A stretch of 64,000 bases of DNA from Oceanospirillales bacterium (GCA_004762125.1 SIHQ01000010.1:1-64000); one strand, 5' to 3'. Positions 27,328 through 36,185 are shown, counted from the first letter of the stretch. The notes: generated by a model not told the origin, from the letters alone. Made by a program: numbers and translations.

Positions 27328-27404
27328 CGGGGTATAGCGCAGTCTGGTAGCGCGCCTGCTTTGGGAGCAGGATGTCGGGAGTTCGAATCTCTCTACCCCG
27401 ACCA
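27328..27404 (+). tRNA. tRNA-Pro (anticodon UGG), copy 1
   Basis: A 77-nt cloverleaf: acceptor CGGGGTA pairs with TACCCCG, the anticodon arm CCTGCTTTGGGAGCAGG shows TGG in the loop, the T arm is GGGAGTTCGAATCTCTC, and CCA is encoded. First of four identical copies in one transcript. Confidence 0.97.
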
Positions 27405-27461
27405 CTTTCCAAACTCGGCTCAAGAGTATAAGTTGAGGCAGCCTGTTAAAGGCAAATTGTT

Positions 27462-27538
27462 CGGGGTATAGCGCAGTCTGGTAGCGCGCCTGCTTTGGGA
27501 GCAGGATGTCGGGAGTTCGAATCTCTCTACCCCGACCA
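27462..27538 (+). tRNA. tRNA-Pro (anticodon UGG), copy 2
   Basis: Identical to copy 1 over all 77 nt, CCA included, and 134 bp downstream. Confidence 0.97.
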
Positions 27539-27595
27539 CTTTCCAAACTCGGCTCAAGAGTATAAGTTGAGGCAGCCTGTTAAAGGCAAACCGTT

Positions 27596-27672
27596 CGGGG
27601 TATAGCGCAGTCTGGTAGCGCGCCTGCTTTGGGAGCAGGATGTCGGGAGTTCGAATCTCTCTACCCCGACCA
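27596..27672 (+). tRNA. tRNA-Pro (anticodon UGG), copy 3
   Basis: Identical to copy 1 over all 77 nt, CCA included, and 134 bp after copy 2. Confidence 0.97.
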
Positions 27673-27729
27673 CTTTCCAAACTCGGCTCAAGAGTATCAA
27701 TTGAGATAGCCTGTTAAAGGCAAACCGTT

Positions 27730-27806
27730 CGGGGTATAGCGCAGTCTGGTAGCGCGCCTGCTTTGGGAGCAGGATGTCGGGAGTTCGAATCTCTCTACCC
27801 CGACCA
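27730..27806 (+). tRNA. tRNA-Pro (anticodon UGG), copy 4
   Basis: Identical to copy 1 over all 77 nt, CCA included. It is the last copy and is followed by the array terminator. Confidence 0.97.
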
Positions 27807-27811
27807 CTTTT

Positions 27812-27840
27812 AAAAGGCCTGATTATTTCAGGCCTTTTTT
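27812..27840 (+). terminator. Rho-independent terminator of the tRNA-Pro array
   Basis: AAAAGGCCTGA (27812-27822) pairs with TCAGGCCTTTT (27828-27838) around a 5-nt loop and runs into TTTTTT. It lies 5 bp past the last tRNA. Confidence 0.9.
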
Positions 27841-27948
27841 GTACTTGTTTAAAAAATATCTGCTTTTCTCTTCTGCTCTCAAACAAAGTCCTTATTTTTC
27901 TGTCTATATTTGTTGAAGTAACTTCGAATAATGGGCAGAACAAGCAAC

Positions 27949-28458
27949 ATGACAATCCTAAAGCTGGTCCCAGAATCTAATCCGGTATTACGAGAGCCAA
28001 CCAGCCTGGTCACTGATTTTGGTGACTCTCTGCAGACTATCATCGACGACATGTTTGAAACCATGTATGAGGTGCACGGCGCTGGTTTAGCTGCAACTCA
28101 GATAGGGCTGGACATCAGGTTGGCTGTCATTGATGTGACCTCAGACCAAAGCCAGCAGCTAGTACTGGTGAATCCTGAAATTATTGACACTTCAGGGACT
28201 CAGAAAATGGAAATGGGTTGTCTTTCGCTTCCTGGCTACTGGGCGGCAATAGAGCGATCAGCCTGGGTGAAAATCAGAGCGCAGGACCGTCACGGCGAGT
28301 TCTATGAAATGGAGGGTGAAGGCATATTGTCTGAAGCGTTTCAGCATGAAATAGATCATCTGGACGGCGTTTTGTTCATTGATAAGCTCTCCGGTCTTAA
28401 ACAGAAAATGGTCAGACAACGAGCTAAAAAAGCACTGAAGAAACATGCGCAAAAATGA
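27949..28458 (+). CDS. def: Peptide deformylase (variant EGCLS motif)
   Basis: 169 residues from the ATG at 27949 (MTILKLV, the usual start shape); the frame also opens at 27931. The enzyme removes formyl from nascent proteins. Motif 1 is GAGLAATQ (44-51). Motif 3 is HEIDH (133-137), with both zinc histidines. Motif 2 reads MGCLS (89-93), keeping the zinc ligand C91 but with Met replacing the usual Glu of EGCLS. Such changes are common in secondary deformylases, so the main def gene may lie elsewhere next to fmt. It is not linked to fmt here. Confidence 0.88.
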   Translation: MTILKLVPESNPVLREPTSLVTDFGDSLQTIIDDMFETMYEVHGAGLAATQIGLDIRLAVIDVTSDQSQQLVLVNPEIIDTSGTQKMEMGCLSLPGYWAAIERSAWVKIRAQDRHGEFYEMEGEGILSEAFQHEIDHLDGVLFIDKLSGLKQKMVRQRAKKALKKHAQK

Positions 28459-28467
28459 TATCTAGGG

Positions 28468-28532
28468 CTATTGATTCGAACTATTGATTCGAACTATTGA
28501 TTCGAACTATTGTTTAGAACTATTGTTTAGAA
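28468..28532. repeat. Five 13-bp tandem repeats between def and tatD-like gene
   Basis: The unit CTATTGATTCGAA occurs three times (28468-28506), followed by two copies of the variant CTATTGTTTAGAA (28507-28532). The last copy includes the stop codon and final codons of the convergent TatD-like gene. No CDS other than that tail lies in it. Confidence 0.92.
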
Positions 28533-29344
28533 GAAAGGGGTGAAAGGATTTCAAGGCTATTTTGAGTTGTCTGTTCCAGTAAAGTTTCAAGGTTTACAGC
28601 TCTGAGTTTTGCAATGGTGTTGGCGATGATTGGCAATTGTGAAGGGCTATTTCTTTCTCCCTGAAAGCCGTATAGAGGCATATCAGGGGCATCTGTTTCA
28701 AGGACGATGGCTTCAAGAGGCAATGAACTGGCTAGTTCACGTGTCTTTCTGGCGCGCTCATAAGTCACTCCACCACCGAATCCCAGCTTGAACCCTAGTT
28801 CGATGTATTGCTCAGCCTGCTGCTTACTGCCGGAAAATGCATGAATAATGCCAGCTCGATCAGGCTGGATTCTTCTTAACCGCTGCAGGATTCGATCATG
28901 GCTTTTCCGAGCATGAATAATGACAGGTAATTGGTGTTGCTTGGCCAAGGTTAGTTGTTGATCAAAGTAGAAGAGCTGTAAAGTCTGATCCGTATTGAGA
29001 AGTGCAAAATCCAGTCCTATTTCCCCAATCGCAGAGATCCTTCCTTTTTCCTGATTCAATAGCTGCGACAATTTGTCCAAGTGACAAGGTTGATGCTCAT
29101 CTTGATAATAAGGATGCAGCCCTAGAGCAGGGTATAAAGAGATCTGTAAATCAGGCTGTGCAGCTATGGAGAGCAGCTCAGACCAGCTTTTCTCCTTGGT
29201 GCCGGGAATACAGATATGTTTAATACCTGCCTTTGAACACCGACTGATGACTTGCAGGCGGTCATGATCAAAGACACGAAAATCCAGATGGCAGTGAGTG
29301 TCAAACATTCCACTGCTGGCAATAGTCGCTTCAGTCTGCATCAT
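28520..29344 (-). CDS. TatD-family metal-dependent hydrolase
   Basis: A 274-residue TIM-barrel protein with all family motifs: DTHCHLD (about 15-21), the GLHPYY block, GEIGLDF (about 106-112), the IIHARKSHD block (about 145-153), HAFSG and LETDAPDMP. Family members are DNases or D-aminoacyl-tRNA deacylase-like enzymes. The short loops and GLHP block suggest the YjjV subgroup. A second ATG directly follows the first, so the start is uncertain by one codon. Its 3' end lies in a 13-bp tandem repeat shared with the intergenic region, so the last residues may be recently altered. Confidence 0.87.
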   Translation of the reverse strand: MMQTEATIASSGMFDTHCHLDFRVFDHDRLQVISRCSKAGIKHICIPGTKEKSWSELLSIAAQPDLQISLYPALGLHPYYQDEHQPCHLDKLSQLLNQEKGRISAIGEIGLDFALLNTDQTLQLFYFDQQLTLAKQHQLPVIIHARKSHDRILQRLRRIQPDRAGIIHAFSGSKQQAEQYIELGFKLGFGGGVTYERARKTRELASSLPLEAIVLETDAPDMPLYGFQGERNSPSQLPIIANTIAKLRAVNLETLLEQTTQNSLEILSPLSSKQ

Positions 29345-29397
29345 AAAACCCGGTTATTTATATTGGTAGCGAACATACTATTTGTTATTTTAGTTCG

Positions 29398-29874
29398 ATG
29401 AAAATTAAGCAGTTAGCCACCTTTATTGTGTCAGGTTTGGCTCTTACACTCATTATTCTGTTTCCGGCGCTCAATAAATACTGGTTAAGTGAAGGTGTTG
29501 AACAAAAACAGGTGAGGAGCTTCAAGGTAAGTTGTCATCTGGAAGAAAGCTGCAGGCTGACTCTTCCTGAGGGTTCGGTTGTTCTTGATATAGAGCCGGG
29601 TTATCTACCGGTCATGAAACCTTTGGATATCTCGCTCACTCTTTATAACGTGGAAGCTGAAAGCGTTTCCATGCAGTTCAGGGGTCGTGATATGTCAATG
29701 AATCTTGCACCGTTTCAGCTTTTTTCCAGCGAAGAGAATAACTCTGAGAATATTTACGCTGGCACAGGCTATATTTCTTACTGCACGATTTCACAGGGTA
29801 TGGTCTGGCTGGCCAAACTGGAAATAGAATCAGAACAATCGTTGATCACTGTTACATTTGAATTGAAGGGATAG
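29398..29874 (+). CDS. Membrane-anchored periplasmic protein paired with PCuAC, unrecognised
   Basis: A 158-residue protein. A basic start and hydrophobic segment (about 8-26) form a signal anchor; the rest is beta-rich and presumably periplasmic. Cys residues lie at about 46, 52 and 128. The gene ends 4 nt before the PCuAC copper chaperone gene, so the two are co-transcribed. Association with copper delivery to cytochrome oxidase is inferred from this neighbour only. No Sco-type CxxxC motif is present (the two Cys are 6 apart), so it is not a typical Sco protein. Confidence 0.65.
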   Translation: MKIKQLATFIVSGLALTLIILFPALNKYWLSEGVEQKQVRSFKVSCHLEESCRLTLPEGSVVLDIEPGYLPVMKPLDISLTLYNVEAESVSMQFRGRDMSMNLAPFQLFSSEENNSENIYAGTGYISYCTISQGMVWLAKLEIESEQSLITVTFELKG

Positions 29875-29878
29875 TTTC

Positions 29879-30358
29879 ATGCAATTGATAAAAAAACTGG
29901 TTATGGCAACAGGGATGGTAGCAGGACTGTCAACAATGACTGCTCAGGCTGCAAATGTTGAAATCAGTAAGCCTGTGGCCAGAGCGGTTCCTGCGGTATC
30001 AACAAATTCGGCCGCTTTTCTGACGATTGATAATAAAGAAAACAAAGAGATTACTCTGGTTGCTGTCGAGAGCGATGCAGCCGCTCGGGTTGAGCTGCAT
30101 GGTCATAAGCAGGAAGGGGATATGGTGCGTATGTTCCGAGTGGAAGAGGGTATTCAAATTCCTGCTAGAGGTCAGATCAAACTTCAGAGTGGCGGTTATC
30201 ATGTGATGATGATGGGACTGAAGCAGCCTATGAAGGCTGGTGACCAAGTTGACATTACTTTGCGTTTTTCTGACGGTGATTCAAAAAAGGTGAAGGTGCC
30301 GGTCATGGACATGAGTCAGCAGAAAAAAGATATGGCTCACAGCGCTATGAAACACTAG
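29879..30358 (+). CDS. PCuAC-family periplasmic copper chaperone
   Basis: A 159-residue protein with a signal peptide (about 1-24, TAQA cleavage). The PCuAC (DUF461) copper site H-x(n)-M ... H-x-M is seen as ELHGHKQEGDMVRM (about 73-86) and YHVMMMGL (about 106-113). The C-terminus adds a Met/His-rich tail (MDMSQQKKDMAHSAMKH), which could bind more copper. The family delivers Cu(I) to the CuA site of cytochrome c oxidase or to Sco. It is co-transcribed with the anchored protein upstream. Confidence 0.9.
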   Translation: MQLIKKLVMATGMVAGLSTMTAQAANVEISKPVARAVPAVSTNSAAFLTIDNKENKEITLVAVESDAAARVELHGHKQEGDMVRMFRVEEGIQIPARGQIKLQSGGYHVMMMGLKQPMKAGDQVDITLRFSDGDSKKVKVPVMDMSQQKKDMAHSAMKH

Positions 30359-30395
30359 AAGTTATCTTGATAAGAGATGCTGAAATAAAAATGAT

Positions 30396-30416
30396 GGGCA
30401 GTCAGCAGGTCTGCCC
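30396..30416 (-). terminator. Hairpin between convergent genes, possible terminator
   Basis: GGGCAG (30396-30401) pairs with CTGCCC (30411-30416). On the minus strand it is followed by the T-rich ATCATTTTTA. It lies 12 bp past the gate-domain gene stop. The stem is only 6 bp. Confidence 0.35.
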
Positions 30417-30427
30417 TGAAATATTGA

Positions 30428-31615
30428 TTAGGAAAAACTGCTGATCAAAAGATAAAGGTATCGAGCACTGATTCCGGCACATATCCCGCCAATCGTATGA
30501 GCCAGAATGGCTTTTGACGTCAGTTTCCTGAACCCCAGCGTATCCAGCATGGCGGTATGAGTGCTTAGAAAACCGCTCCAGCACATTCCCATCGCTGTAA
30601 ACACCGCAATATCACTCTCTGACACCAAGCCTCTTTCGATAAAATTAGGCACCAATGATAGAGCTGCTCCCACGGCACCTAGTGAAGTGATGGGGAAAGC
30701 GATCAGTTCCGGGTTTTCAAAACCAAACAGGTAGCGAAAAGGAACAGCAAGATACTGTGCAAGAGAAGGGAGCAAGGCGACGCCTTCGAAAGCAGTACCT
30801 GTATAACCAGTATCAGGCCCTCCAAAAGTAAGAATCATGACAATTGTGCTGATAATCAACACACCGGGAATAATGGCCATGCCCATTTCGACCCCCGCTT
30901 TACCTCCATCCAGCACAGAGTTCAACGCTCGTAGCCAGACTGACCCTAAGTGGTTATCGTGAATATCGGCAGATGAATCACCGTTAGAAACATAGACCGG
31001 ATGATTTAACAGTACTTTTTGGCTCAGGCGTTGCATTAATCGAGTGGATACTACTGCACCAATCAAAGCGCCGAGAATACCAATCAAGGCAGCGTGAAAA
31101 TAGTTTTCTCCAGCAGGGGCTTTGAGAGTTGCCATAAAGGTTGCACTGATCAATCCCATACCAAAAGCGGTACCAAAATTGGTCAGTGACAAGAGTTCAA
31201 TCGTCTTGAAGTTATGGCTGAATCTTTTATCTCTGGCTAATCCGATAATGGCTGGGTTGTCTGAGAAAAAAGTGATGATGGCCGCCATCGCCGCTCGACC
31301 TGGTAAGTTAAAAACGGGCCGCATTAACGGACTCAATAGTTTCTCCATAAGAGCTACGACGTGAAATTCGGTCAGTAGTTTGCCAAGGGCACCAGCAAGA
31401 ACAGTAATTCCCATAAGCAGTAAAACGGTTTGGAGTAACAACTGATGGGCCGTATTGAACAGTGTGTTGAGCATATTTGAAACGCCCATTTTACTGCCCA
31501 GATAACCAAAGAAAATAGAAAGAACTGCGATCAGTAGCAGTGGCTCCAGCCATTGCCTATGTTTGGACGATAGTGCTAATAGAGATTTGGATGTCGCTGT
31601 CGTAGCTTCATTCAT
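30428..31615 (-). CDS. Gate-domain (nucleoside-recognition/YjiH-like) membrane protein
   Basis: A 395-residue protein with about nine or ten membrane helices. Two similar halves carry the Gate-type pattern: a TVLAGALGKLLTEF-like helix, then FFSDNPAIIGLARDKRF (about 116-132) and, in the second half, PGVLIISTIVMILTF with GMCWSGFLSTHTAMLDTLG (about 343-361). Proteins with this fold include SpmA/B, nucleoside transporters and YjiH. The transported molecule cannot be read from sequence. The Tsx-like porin 3.3 kb away makes nucleosides one candidate. No adjacent partner gene. Confidence 0.65.
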   Translation of the reverse strand: MNEATTATSKSLLALSSKHRQWLEPLLLIAVLSIFFGYLGSKMGVSNMLNTLFNTAHQLLLQTVLLLMGITVLAGALGKLLTEFHVVALMEKLLSPLMRPVFNLPGRAAMAAIITFFSDNPAIIGLARDKRFSHNFKTIELLSLTNFGTAFGMGLISATFMATLKAPAGENYFHAALIGILGALIGAVVSTRLMQRLSQKVLLNHPVYVSNGDSSADIHDNHLGSVWLRALNSVLDGGKAGVEMGMAIIPGVLIISTIVMILTFGGPDTGYTGTAFEGVALLPSLAQYLAVPFRYLFGFENPELIAFPITSLGAVGAALSLVPNFIERGLVSESDIAVFTAMGMCWSGFLSTHTAMLDTLGFRKLTSKAILAHTIGGICAGISARYLYLLISSFS

Positions 31616-31731
31616 GAACTATCCGATCTGAGTTAACAGCTGTTAAAGATAGTTCAGAACAAAGTGGTTTGCAGGAGTACAGATAAAAGGCAGTCCGGAA
31701 CTATTCCCGAACGGCTCTTCCAATAAATGTA

Positions 31732-33318
31732 TCAGTGCTCACGAGTGGTGCGGAACTGAACATCAGGGTGACGTTCTTCAGCGAGAGAAAGATTAACCCG
31801 GGTTGGAGCCAGGTATGTCAAATGACCGCCGCCGTCTATTGCCAAATTGTCAGCACACTTGCGTTTGAACTCTTCAAGCTTGCGATCATCGTCACATTGA
31901 GTCCAGCGAGCCGTTTGAACGTTGACTGGCTCATAAATGGCTTCCACTTTGTATTCATCCTTCAGTCGTCGGATAACTACGTCAAACTGCAGAACACCAA
32001 CAGCGCCAAGAATAAGGTCATTGTTGTTGAGAGGCTGAAACAGCTGAGTTGCACCTTCTTCAGATAACTGCTGAAGACCTTTATGAAGCTGTTTCATTTT
32101 CAGTGGATCTTTCAGGCGTACACGACGGAAGAGTTCTGGAGCGAAGTGTGGAATACCTGTGAACTTGATAAATTCGCCTTGACTGAAGGTATCGCCGATC
32201 TGGATTGTGCCATGGTTATGAAGACCAATAATGTCGCCAGAGATAGCTTCTTCTACTTGGGAACGGTCACCGGCCAGAAAGGTTACGGCGTCGGCGATTT
32301 TCACATCCTTACCCAGACGCGTATGTTTCATCTTCATATTACGATTGTATTTGCCTGAACAAATGCGAAGGAAGGCAATACGGTCACGGTGTTTCGGATC
32401 CATATTGGCCTGAATTTTGAAGACAAATCCGGAAAATTTTTCTTCGTCAGGCTCAACATTGCGTTGGTCTGTTGTACGAGAAAGAGGTGCAGGCGCCCAC
32501 TCGGCAAAATCATTGAGCATTTCACGAACACCAAAGTTTGACAGGGCCGTACCAAAGAAGACTGGCGTCATTCTGCCAGCACGGTACTCTTCCAGGTCAA
32601 ATTCATGGCTGCCGCCACGTACCAATTCCATTTCTTCGGCAAACTCATCGTAGATATCACCTAACAACTCCCGAGCCTGATCTGTGTCTATTCCCTGAAT
32701 CTTGATGTCATCGGGTATTATATGACCCTGCCCGGGAGTGAATACATGGATCGTGTCTGTATAGAGGTTATAAATTCCCTTGAAGTTCTTACCCATGCTG
32801 ATCGGCCAAGTGATAGGGGCACACCGGATTTTTAGAATGCTTTCTACTTCATCCAGTACTTCGATCTGGTCACGTACTTCACGGTCCATCTTGTTGACGA
32901 AAGTGAAAATAGGTGTATCTCGCAGACGGCAGACTTCCATCAGTTTGATGGTCCGGTCTTCGACACCTTTGGCACCATCAATCACCATTAGGCAGCTATC
33001 AACGGCTGTCAAAGTTCGATAAGTGTCTTCAGAGAAGTCTTCGTGCCCCGGAGTATCCAGCAGGTTAATTGTCCGGCCCTTGTAGGGGAACTGCATAACG
33101 GAGGTGGTAATGGATATACCTCTTTCCTGCTCCATTTTCATCCAGTCTGAAGTGGCCATGCGGCCGCTCTTCTTGCCTTTGACGGTACCCGCCATCTGGA
33201 TAGCACCGCCCAGCAACAGGAGTTTCTCGGTAATAGTGGTCTTACCCGCGTCAGGGTGAGAAATAATAGCGAAGGTACGACGCTCGCTGACCTGCTGGGA
33301 TAATGCATTATTTGACAT
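31732..33318 (-). CDS. prfC: Peptide chain release factor 3
   Basis: A 528-residue GTPase that recycles RF1/RF2 from the ribosome. The ATG at 33318 ([10 protein letters not shown]) is chosen because it gives the family length (E. coli 529); the frame opens 38 codons earlier with unrelated hydrophobic sequence. GTPase motifs are SHPDAGKTT (G1), DTPGHEDF (G3) and NKMDR (G4). The domain II and III blocks follow. The upstream 235 bp is shared with the divergent SopB-like gene. No strong Shine-Dalgarno is seen. Confidence 0.95.
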   Translation of the reverse strand: MSNNALSQQVSERRTFAIISHPDAGKTTITEKLLLLGGAIQMAGTVKGKKSGRMATSDWMKMEQERGISITTSVMQFPYKGRTINLLDTPGHEDFSEDTYRTLTAVDSCLMVIDGAKGVEDRTIKLMEVCRLRDTPIFTFVNKMDREVRDQIEVLDEVESILKIRCAPITWPISMGKNFKGIYNLYTDTIHVFTPGQGHIIPDDIKIQGIDTDQARELLGDIYDEFAEEMELVRGGSHEFDLEEYRAGRMTPVFFGTALSNFGVREMLNDFAEWAPAPLSRTTDQRNVEPDEEKFSGFVFKIQANMDPKHRDRIAFLRICSGKYNRNMKMKHTRLGKDVKIADAVTFLAGDRSQVEEAISGDIIGLHNHGTIQIGDTFSQGEFIKFTGIPHFAPELFRRVRLKDPLKMKQLHKGLQQLSEEGATQLFQPLNNNDLILGAVGVLQFDVVIRRLKDEYKVEAIYEPVNVQTARWTQCDDDRKLEEFKRKCADNLAIDGGGHLTYLAPTRVNLSLAEERHPDVQFRTTREH

Positions 33319-33552
33319 GAGGGATCTTCGAATAGAGGCCGAAGCCATAAACAGCAGTGCTGATTGGCAAGCCAGTAGAAATAGCGATAAAAATTGTTGT
33401 GCATCGTATCCAAGTTGTCCTACCGGATGCAAGGGCTGAGAGGTTAGCCGGACAATATAAAAGTTAGCGAAGGTACCAGAGACGATCGAGGCAACCTTTG
33501 CTTATTCCAGCCGATACTTGGACTGAACTTAAATTTTTTTATGGTATGAACA

Positions 33553-36075
33553 TTGGCACCACTTGAGCAGATTTTACGACCTCTGTTGAGCGGTCAGGTT
33601 AAACCTGAAGGGAATGCATCGACAGCCGGAAGCTGGAAAGGGCGGAGTGTCAGTGCTACGCCTATATTGCAGGAGCAACTGAAGGCTTCTAAATCCATAG
33701 ATGGCGAAAAGGTTGTATCTGAGCTGGGCGAAAAATACGGTGGCTACGTTGCCAGCCATTTCACTGATGGTTTGGACAACAAGAAACTGAATCAGCGTGA
33801 TATCGGTCGTCTTGAAACAGAAGCCAGCAGTTTGTTCAGAGATGTGAAAGCCCACAACAGGCAACTGGTCGAACATCTGCTGGACAATGGTATGCCACAG
33901 CAGCTCTTTGAATATGCATTTAAGTATGACTGGCAGTCATTATGCCAGGAAGAACAGCAGCACTTTACAGAACAGCTACGACTGGGTCTTTCAGACGCCA
34001 ATGTTTATCTCAGTACTGAGATAGTTGAGGGCGCCGTATTGGAAATGGCCAGTAAGCACCCGTTTTTATTTGCGACACAAGCCAGAAAAACGTCTGATTA
34101 CCTATTAGCTCAGTATTTTCCTGAGAAGACAACAATATTACCCGGTGATCTAAAAAACTGGGCACTGGATCATTATGATTCAGCTATAGCGGCTGGAGAG
34201 CTGCTCACAGAGGGCGAGTTTAAGGGGCAGGCTGCACTGGCTGAAACGGACGTAAGGTTTTTATTCAACGTGGATCATTTCTCCCGTGTTTCGGCTCGTC
34301 TGGTAAACAGCTCACCACAGGAAAAACTGGAACTTCAAAGCTACGAAGAGCAAATAGAAGAAGCTCAAACGCAGGCTCGTTCCCTTGTGAAGTTACTGAA
34401 CTACATGGCTAGCCCCGAGCATCATATCCCTGATGAACTGAGCAGTGCCATCAAATCAGACTTGATTCACCAGTTAGAACAGGTGGTTGATCTGATTACT
34501 GAACTTGAGTTGGATATGGTAGAGGATCCGCTGGGCGAAAAGGGGTGGCAACGCTTCAAGGAAGATGAAGTGATTTCCGCTATGAAGCTACTCGATACGG
34601 TATATGTACAATCTAAAGGGAGTATCAGTCCGAAAAAGCTTGGTAAGCTTCATCAACTGAAGACAGATTATAAAAAGCACCTTGAAGATATCAGGGCAGG
34701 CAAAGATCGCAACTATCCACCTGCAAGCAGCCAGTCCAATCAAGCCGCTAATCGAATGCCTCAGGAAGTACGTACAGCCAAAGAATACGGCAAGATTATC
34801 GAAAGCCAGCTAAAGGAAGTAGTTGGCAGTAAGGCTTTGAAAAAATTGAAAGATATACGTGGCTATCATATGTCATCAAGCAATTGGGGGGCGGTACGTA
34901 ACCGCTTTGATGTTCGAATGTTAGGTAAGGTTCAACATTATGAGAGTGAACAGCTACCAGCAGCACAAATGAAAATGGGTGAAGGAGATCATGATATTTT
35001 TAATGAGCAGTATCATGGAACAGGTCGGGCATCCTCTCAGAAAAAAGAAGCGCAGCATGCCGTAAATCTTGGGCAAACCTCACTGGTGAAGATTGAAAAT
35101 GGTCAGAGGAAAGCTCTCTTCAGAGGACTGCGTTCCGGAACGCTTTGTGCCTATGGCATAAAGAAAAAAGAAGAAAGGGCTGAAGCGAACCTTAATCGGG
35201 CGAGAGAACTGGTGACTGCAGCTGCTAGGCAATACCTGGATGATCACCCTGAGCATCCAATAAGCGAGCCAATTCCTTTAAAAATGTTGTCCACTTCCCT
35301 GCTTTCTCCTGATAAAGCTCGACACATCACTGGATTACATGATGATGAGCTGGTGATGCAAAGGGAACAGGTGGCCGCACTAAAAGAAGTTCAGCGTCAG
35401 TTAAAAGCAGGTAAGCCGCTGGTATTGACTGATGGTGCAGGCAATAAAAATGATCTGAAGGTTAATCTACAACTGGCCAATACCAGCTACGGTGTAAATG
35501 CCCTTTCACTGTCCGGCTGGCAAAAGATCAATGGTGCCTGGTCCGAATCAAAGAAAATTAATGAAGAAGGACTGACGATTTTGATGGGGTCGGCAACGCC
35601 TTTTGATACGGTTGGCGGGTGGGCTGGAGGGTTTCTGTCCAGCACGGCTTCAGCGAAAGAGAAGGACATTGTTCGCAGCCTGGTCGAGCAGATAAGAGAC
35701 CTTCAGGAATCCGGAGATTATAAAAAAGAAGGTGAGGATGCTTACAAAATGGTGGTCAGGTTGCAATTACTGGCATTTAAACTGGGTGTCCAGGGGCATA
35801 TTAATTGCAAAAGTGGCAAGGATCGGACAGGAGAGAGTGATGCTTCGATTAAACGATTTGCTGCAGAAGTGGATACCCTTGGCTATGTGCCAGATCCGAG
35901 AAAACCACTTACCCACGAAGATCAGTATCTGACTCAAACTTTCACCTTTAATAGCGGTAATCTGGAATTACAGCAAATGAATATCAACATTCCCGGCTAT
36001 AAAACCCGGGTCGGTAAAAAGCGACTAGGAAAGTTTGTGTTCGAACAGGCGCATAAGCCCAAGTTTCATGTTTAA
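33553..36075 (+). CDS. SopB/IpgD-family inositol phosphate phosphatase, predicted T3SS effector
   Basis: An 840-residue protein with the signature loop NCKSGKDRTG; nucleophile C752 and R758 form the CX5R site of phosphoinositide 4-phosphatases SopB/SigD and IpgD. A second conserved block, QLPAAQMKMG, starts at residue 467 and matches the SopB QLPAAEMKIG region. Homology covers about 467-840. Residues 1-466 are mostly helical; Salmonella SopB has about 190 residues before that block. In those effectors the enzyme acts on host membrane PI(4,5)P2 to alter uptake and survival. The TTG at 33553 is the first possible start after an in-frame TGA and has no Shine-Dalgarno, so the true start is doubtful. 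Confidence 0.85.
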   Translation: MAPLEQILRPLLSGQVKPEGNASTAGSWKGRSVSATPILQEQLKASKSIDGEKVVSELGEKYGGYVASHFTDGLDNKKLNQRDIGRLETEASSLFRDVKAHNRQLVEHLLDNGMPQQLFEYAFKYDWQSLCQEEQQHFTEQLRLGLSDANVYLSTEIVEGAVLEMASKHPFLFATQARKTSDYLLAQYFPEKTTILPGDLKNWALDHYDSAIAAGELLTEGEFKGQAALAETDVRFLFNVDHFSRVSARLVNSSPQEKLELQSYEEQIEEAQTQARSLVKLLNYMASPEHHIPDELSSAIKSDLIHQLEQVVDLITELELDMVEDPLGEKGWQRFKEDEVISAMKLLDTVYVQSKGSISPKKLGKLHQLKTDYKKHLEDIRAGKDRNYPPASSQSNQAANRMPQEVRTAKEYGKIIESQLKEVVGSKALKKLKDIRGYHMSSSNWGAVRNRFDVRMLGKVQHYESEQLPAAQMKMGEGDHDIFNEQYHGTGRASSQKKEAQHAVNLGQTSLVKIENGQRKALFRGLRSGTLCAYGIKKKEERAEANLNRARELVTAAARQYLDDHPEHPISEPIPLKMLSTSLLSPDKARHITGLHDDELVMQREQVAALKEVQRQLKAGKPLVLTDGAGNKNDLKVNLQLANTSYGVNALSLSGWQKINGAWSESKKINEEGLTILMGSATPFDTVGGWAGGFLSSTASAKEKDIVRSLVEQIRDLQESGDYKKEGEDAYKMVVRLQLLAFKLGVQGHINCKSGKDRTGESDASIKRFAAEVDTLGYVPDPRKPLTHEDQYLTQTFTFNSGNLELQQMNINIPGYKTRVGKKRLGKFVFEQAHKPKFHV

Positions 36076-36120
36076 AGGAAGTTTATTTAAAAGAACCCTG
36101 TTTAAGGCTCTGTTTGAATA

Positions 36121-36161
36121 CCATGTCTGAGTGAATGTCTGATTGGCTCAGACATGGCTTT
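36121..36161 (+). terminator. Terminator after the SopB-like gene
   Basis: A perfect 11-bp stem (CCATGTCTGAG at 36121-36131 with 36147-36157) has a 15-nt loop and is followed by CTTTTC. It starts 45 bp past the stop. Confidence 0.6.
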
Positions 36162-36185
36162 TCAATATGAAACCGGATGTTAAGG

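Larger units (their letters stand above)
27328..27806 (+). repeat. 134-bp tandem repeat carrying four tRNA-Pro genes
   Basis: The tRNA starts are at 27328, 27462, 27596 and 27730, each exactly 134 bp apart. The 57-bp spacers are almost identical, with a few changes near the ends of spacers 1 and 3. This indicates recent duplication with homogenisation. Confidence 0.95.

Noticed and set aside
27328..27806. 134-bp repeats considered as a CRISPR array
   Set aside because: The repeated units are complete tRNA genes with conserved spacers; there are no variable spacers and no cas genes.
27298..27955. Three overlapping minus-strand frames with repeated GREIRTPDILLPKQARYQTALYP-like protein
   Set aside because: They are antisense to the tRNA-Pro genes; this peptide is a well-known artefact of tRNA complement translation.
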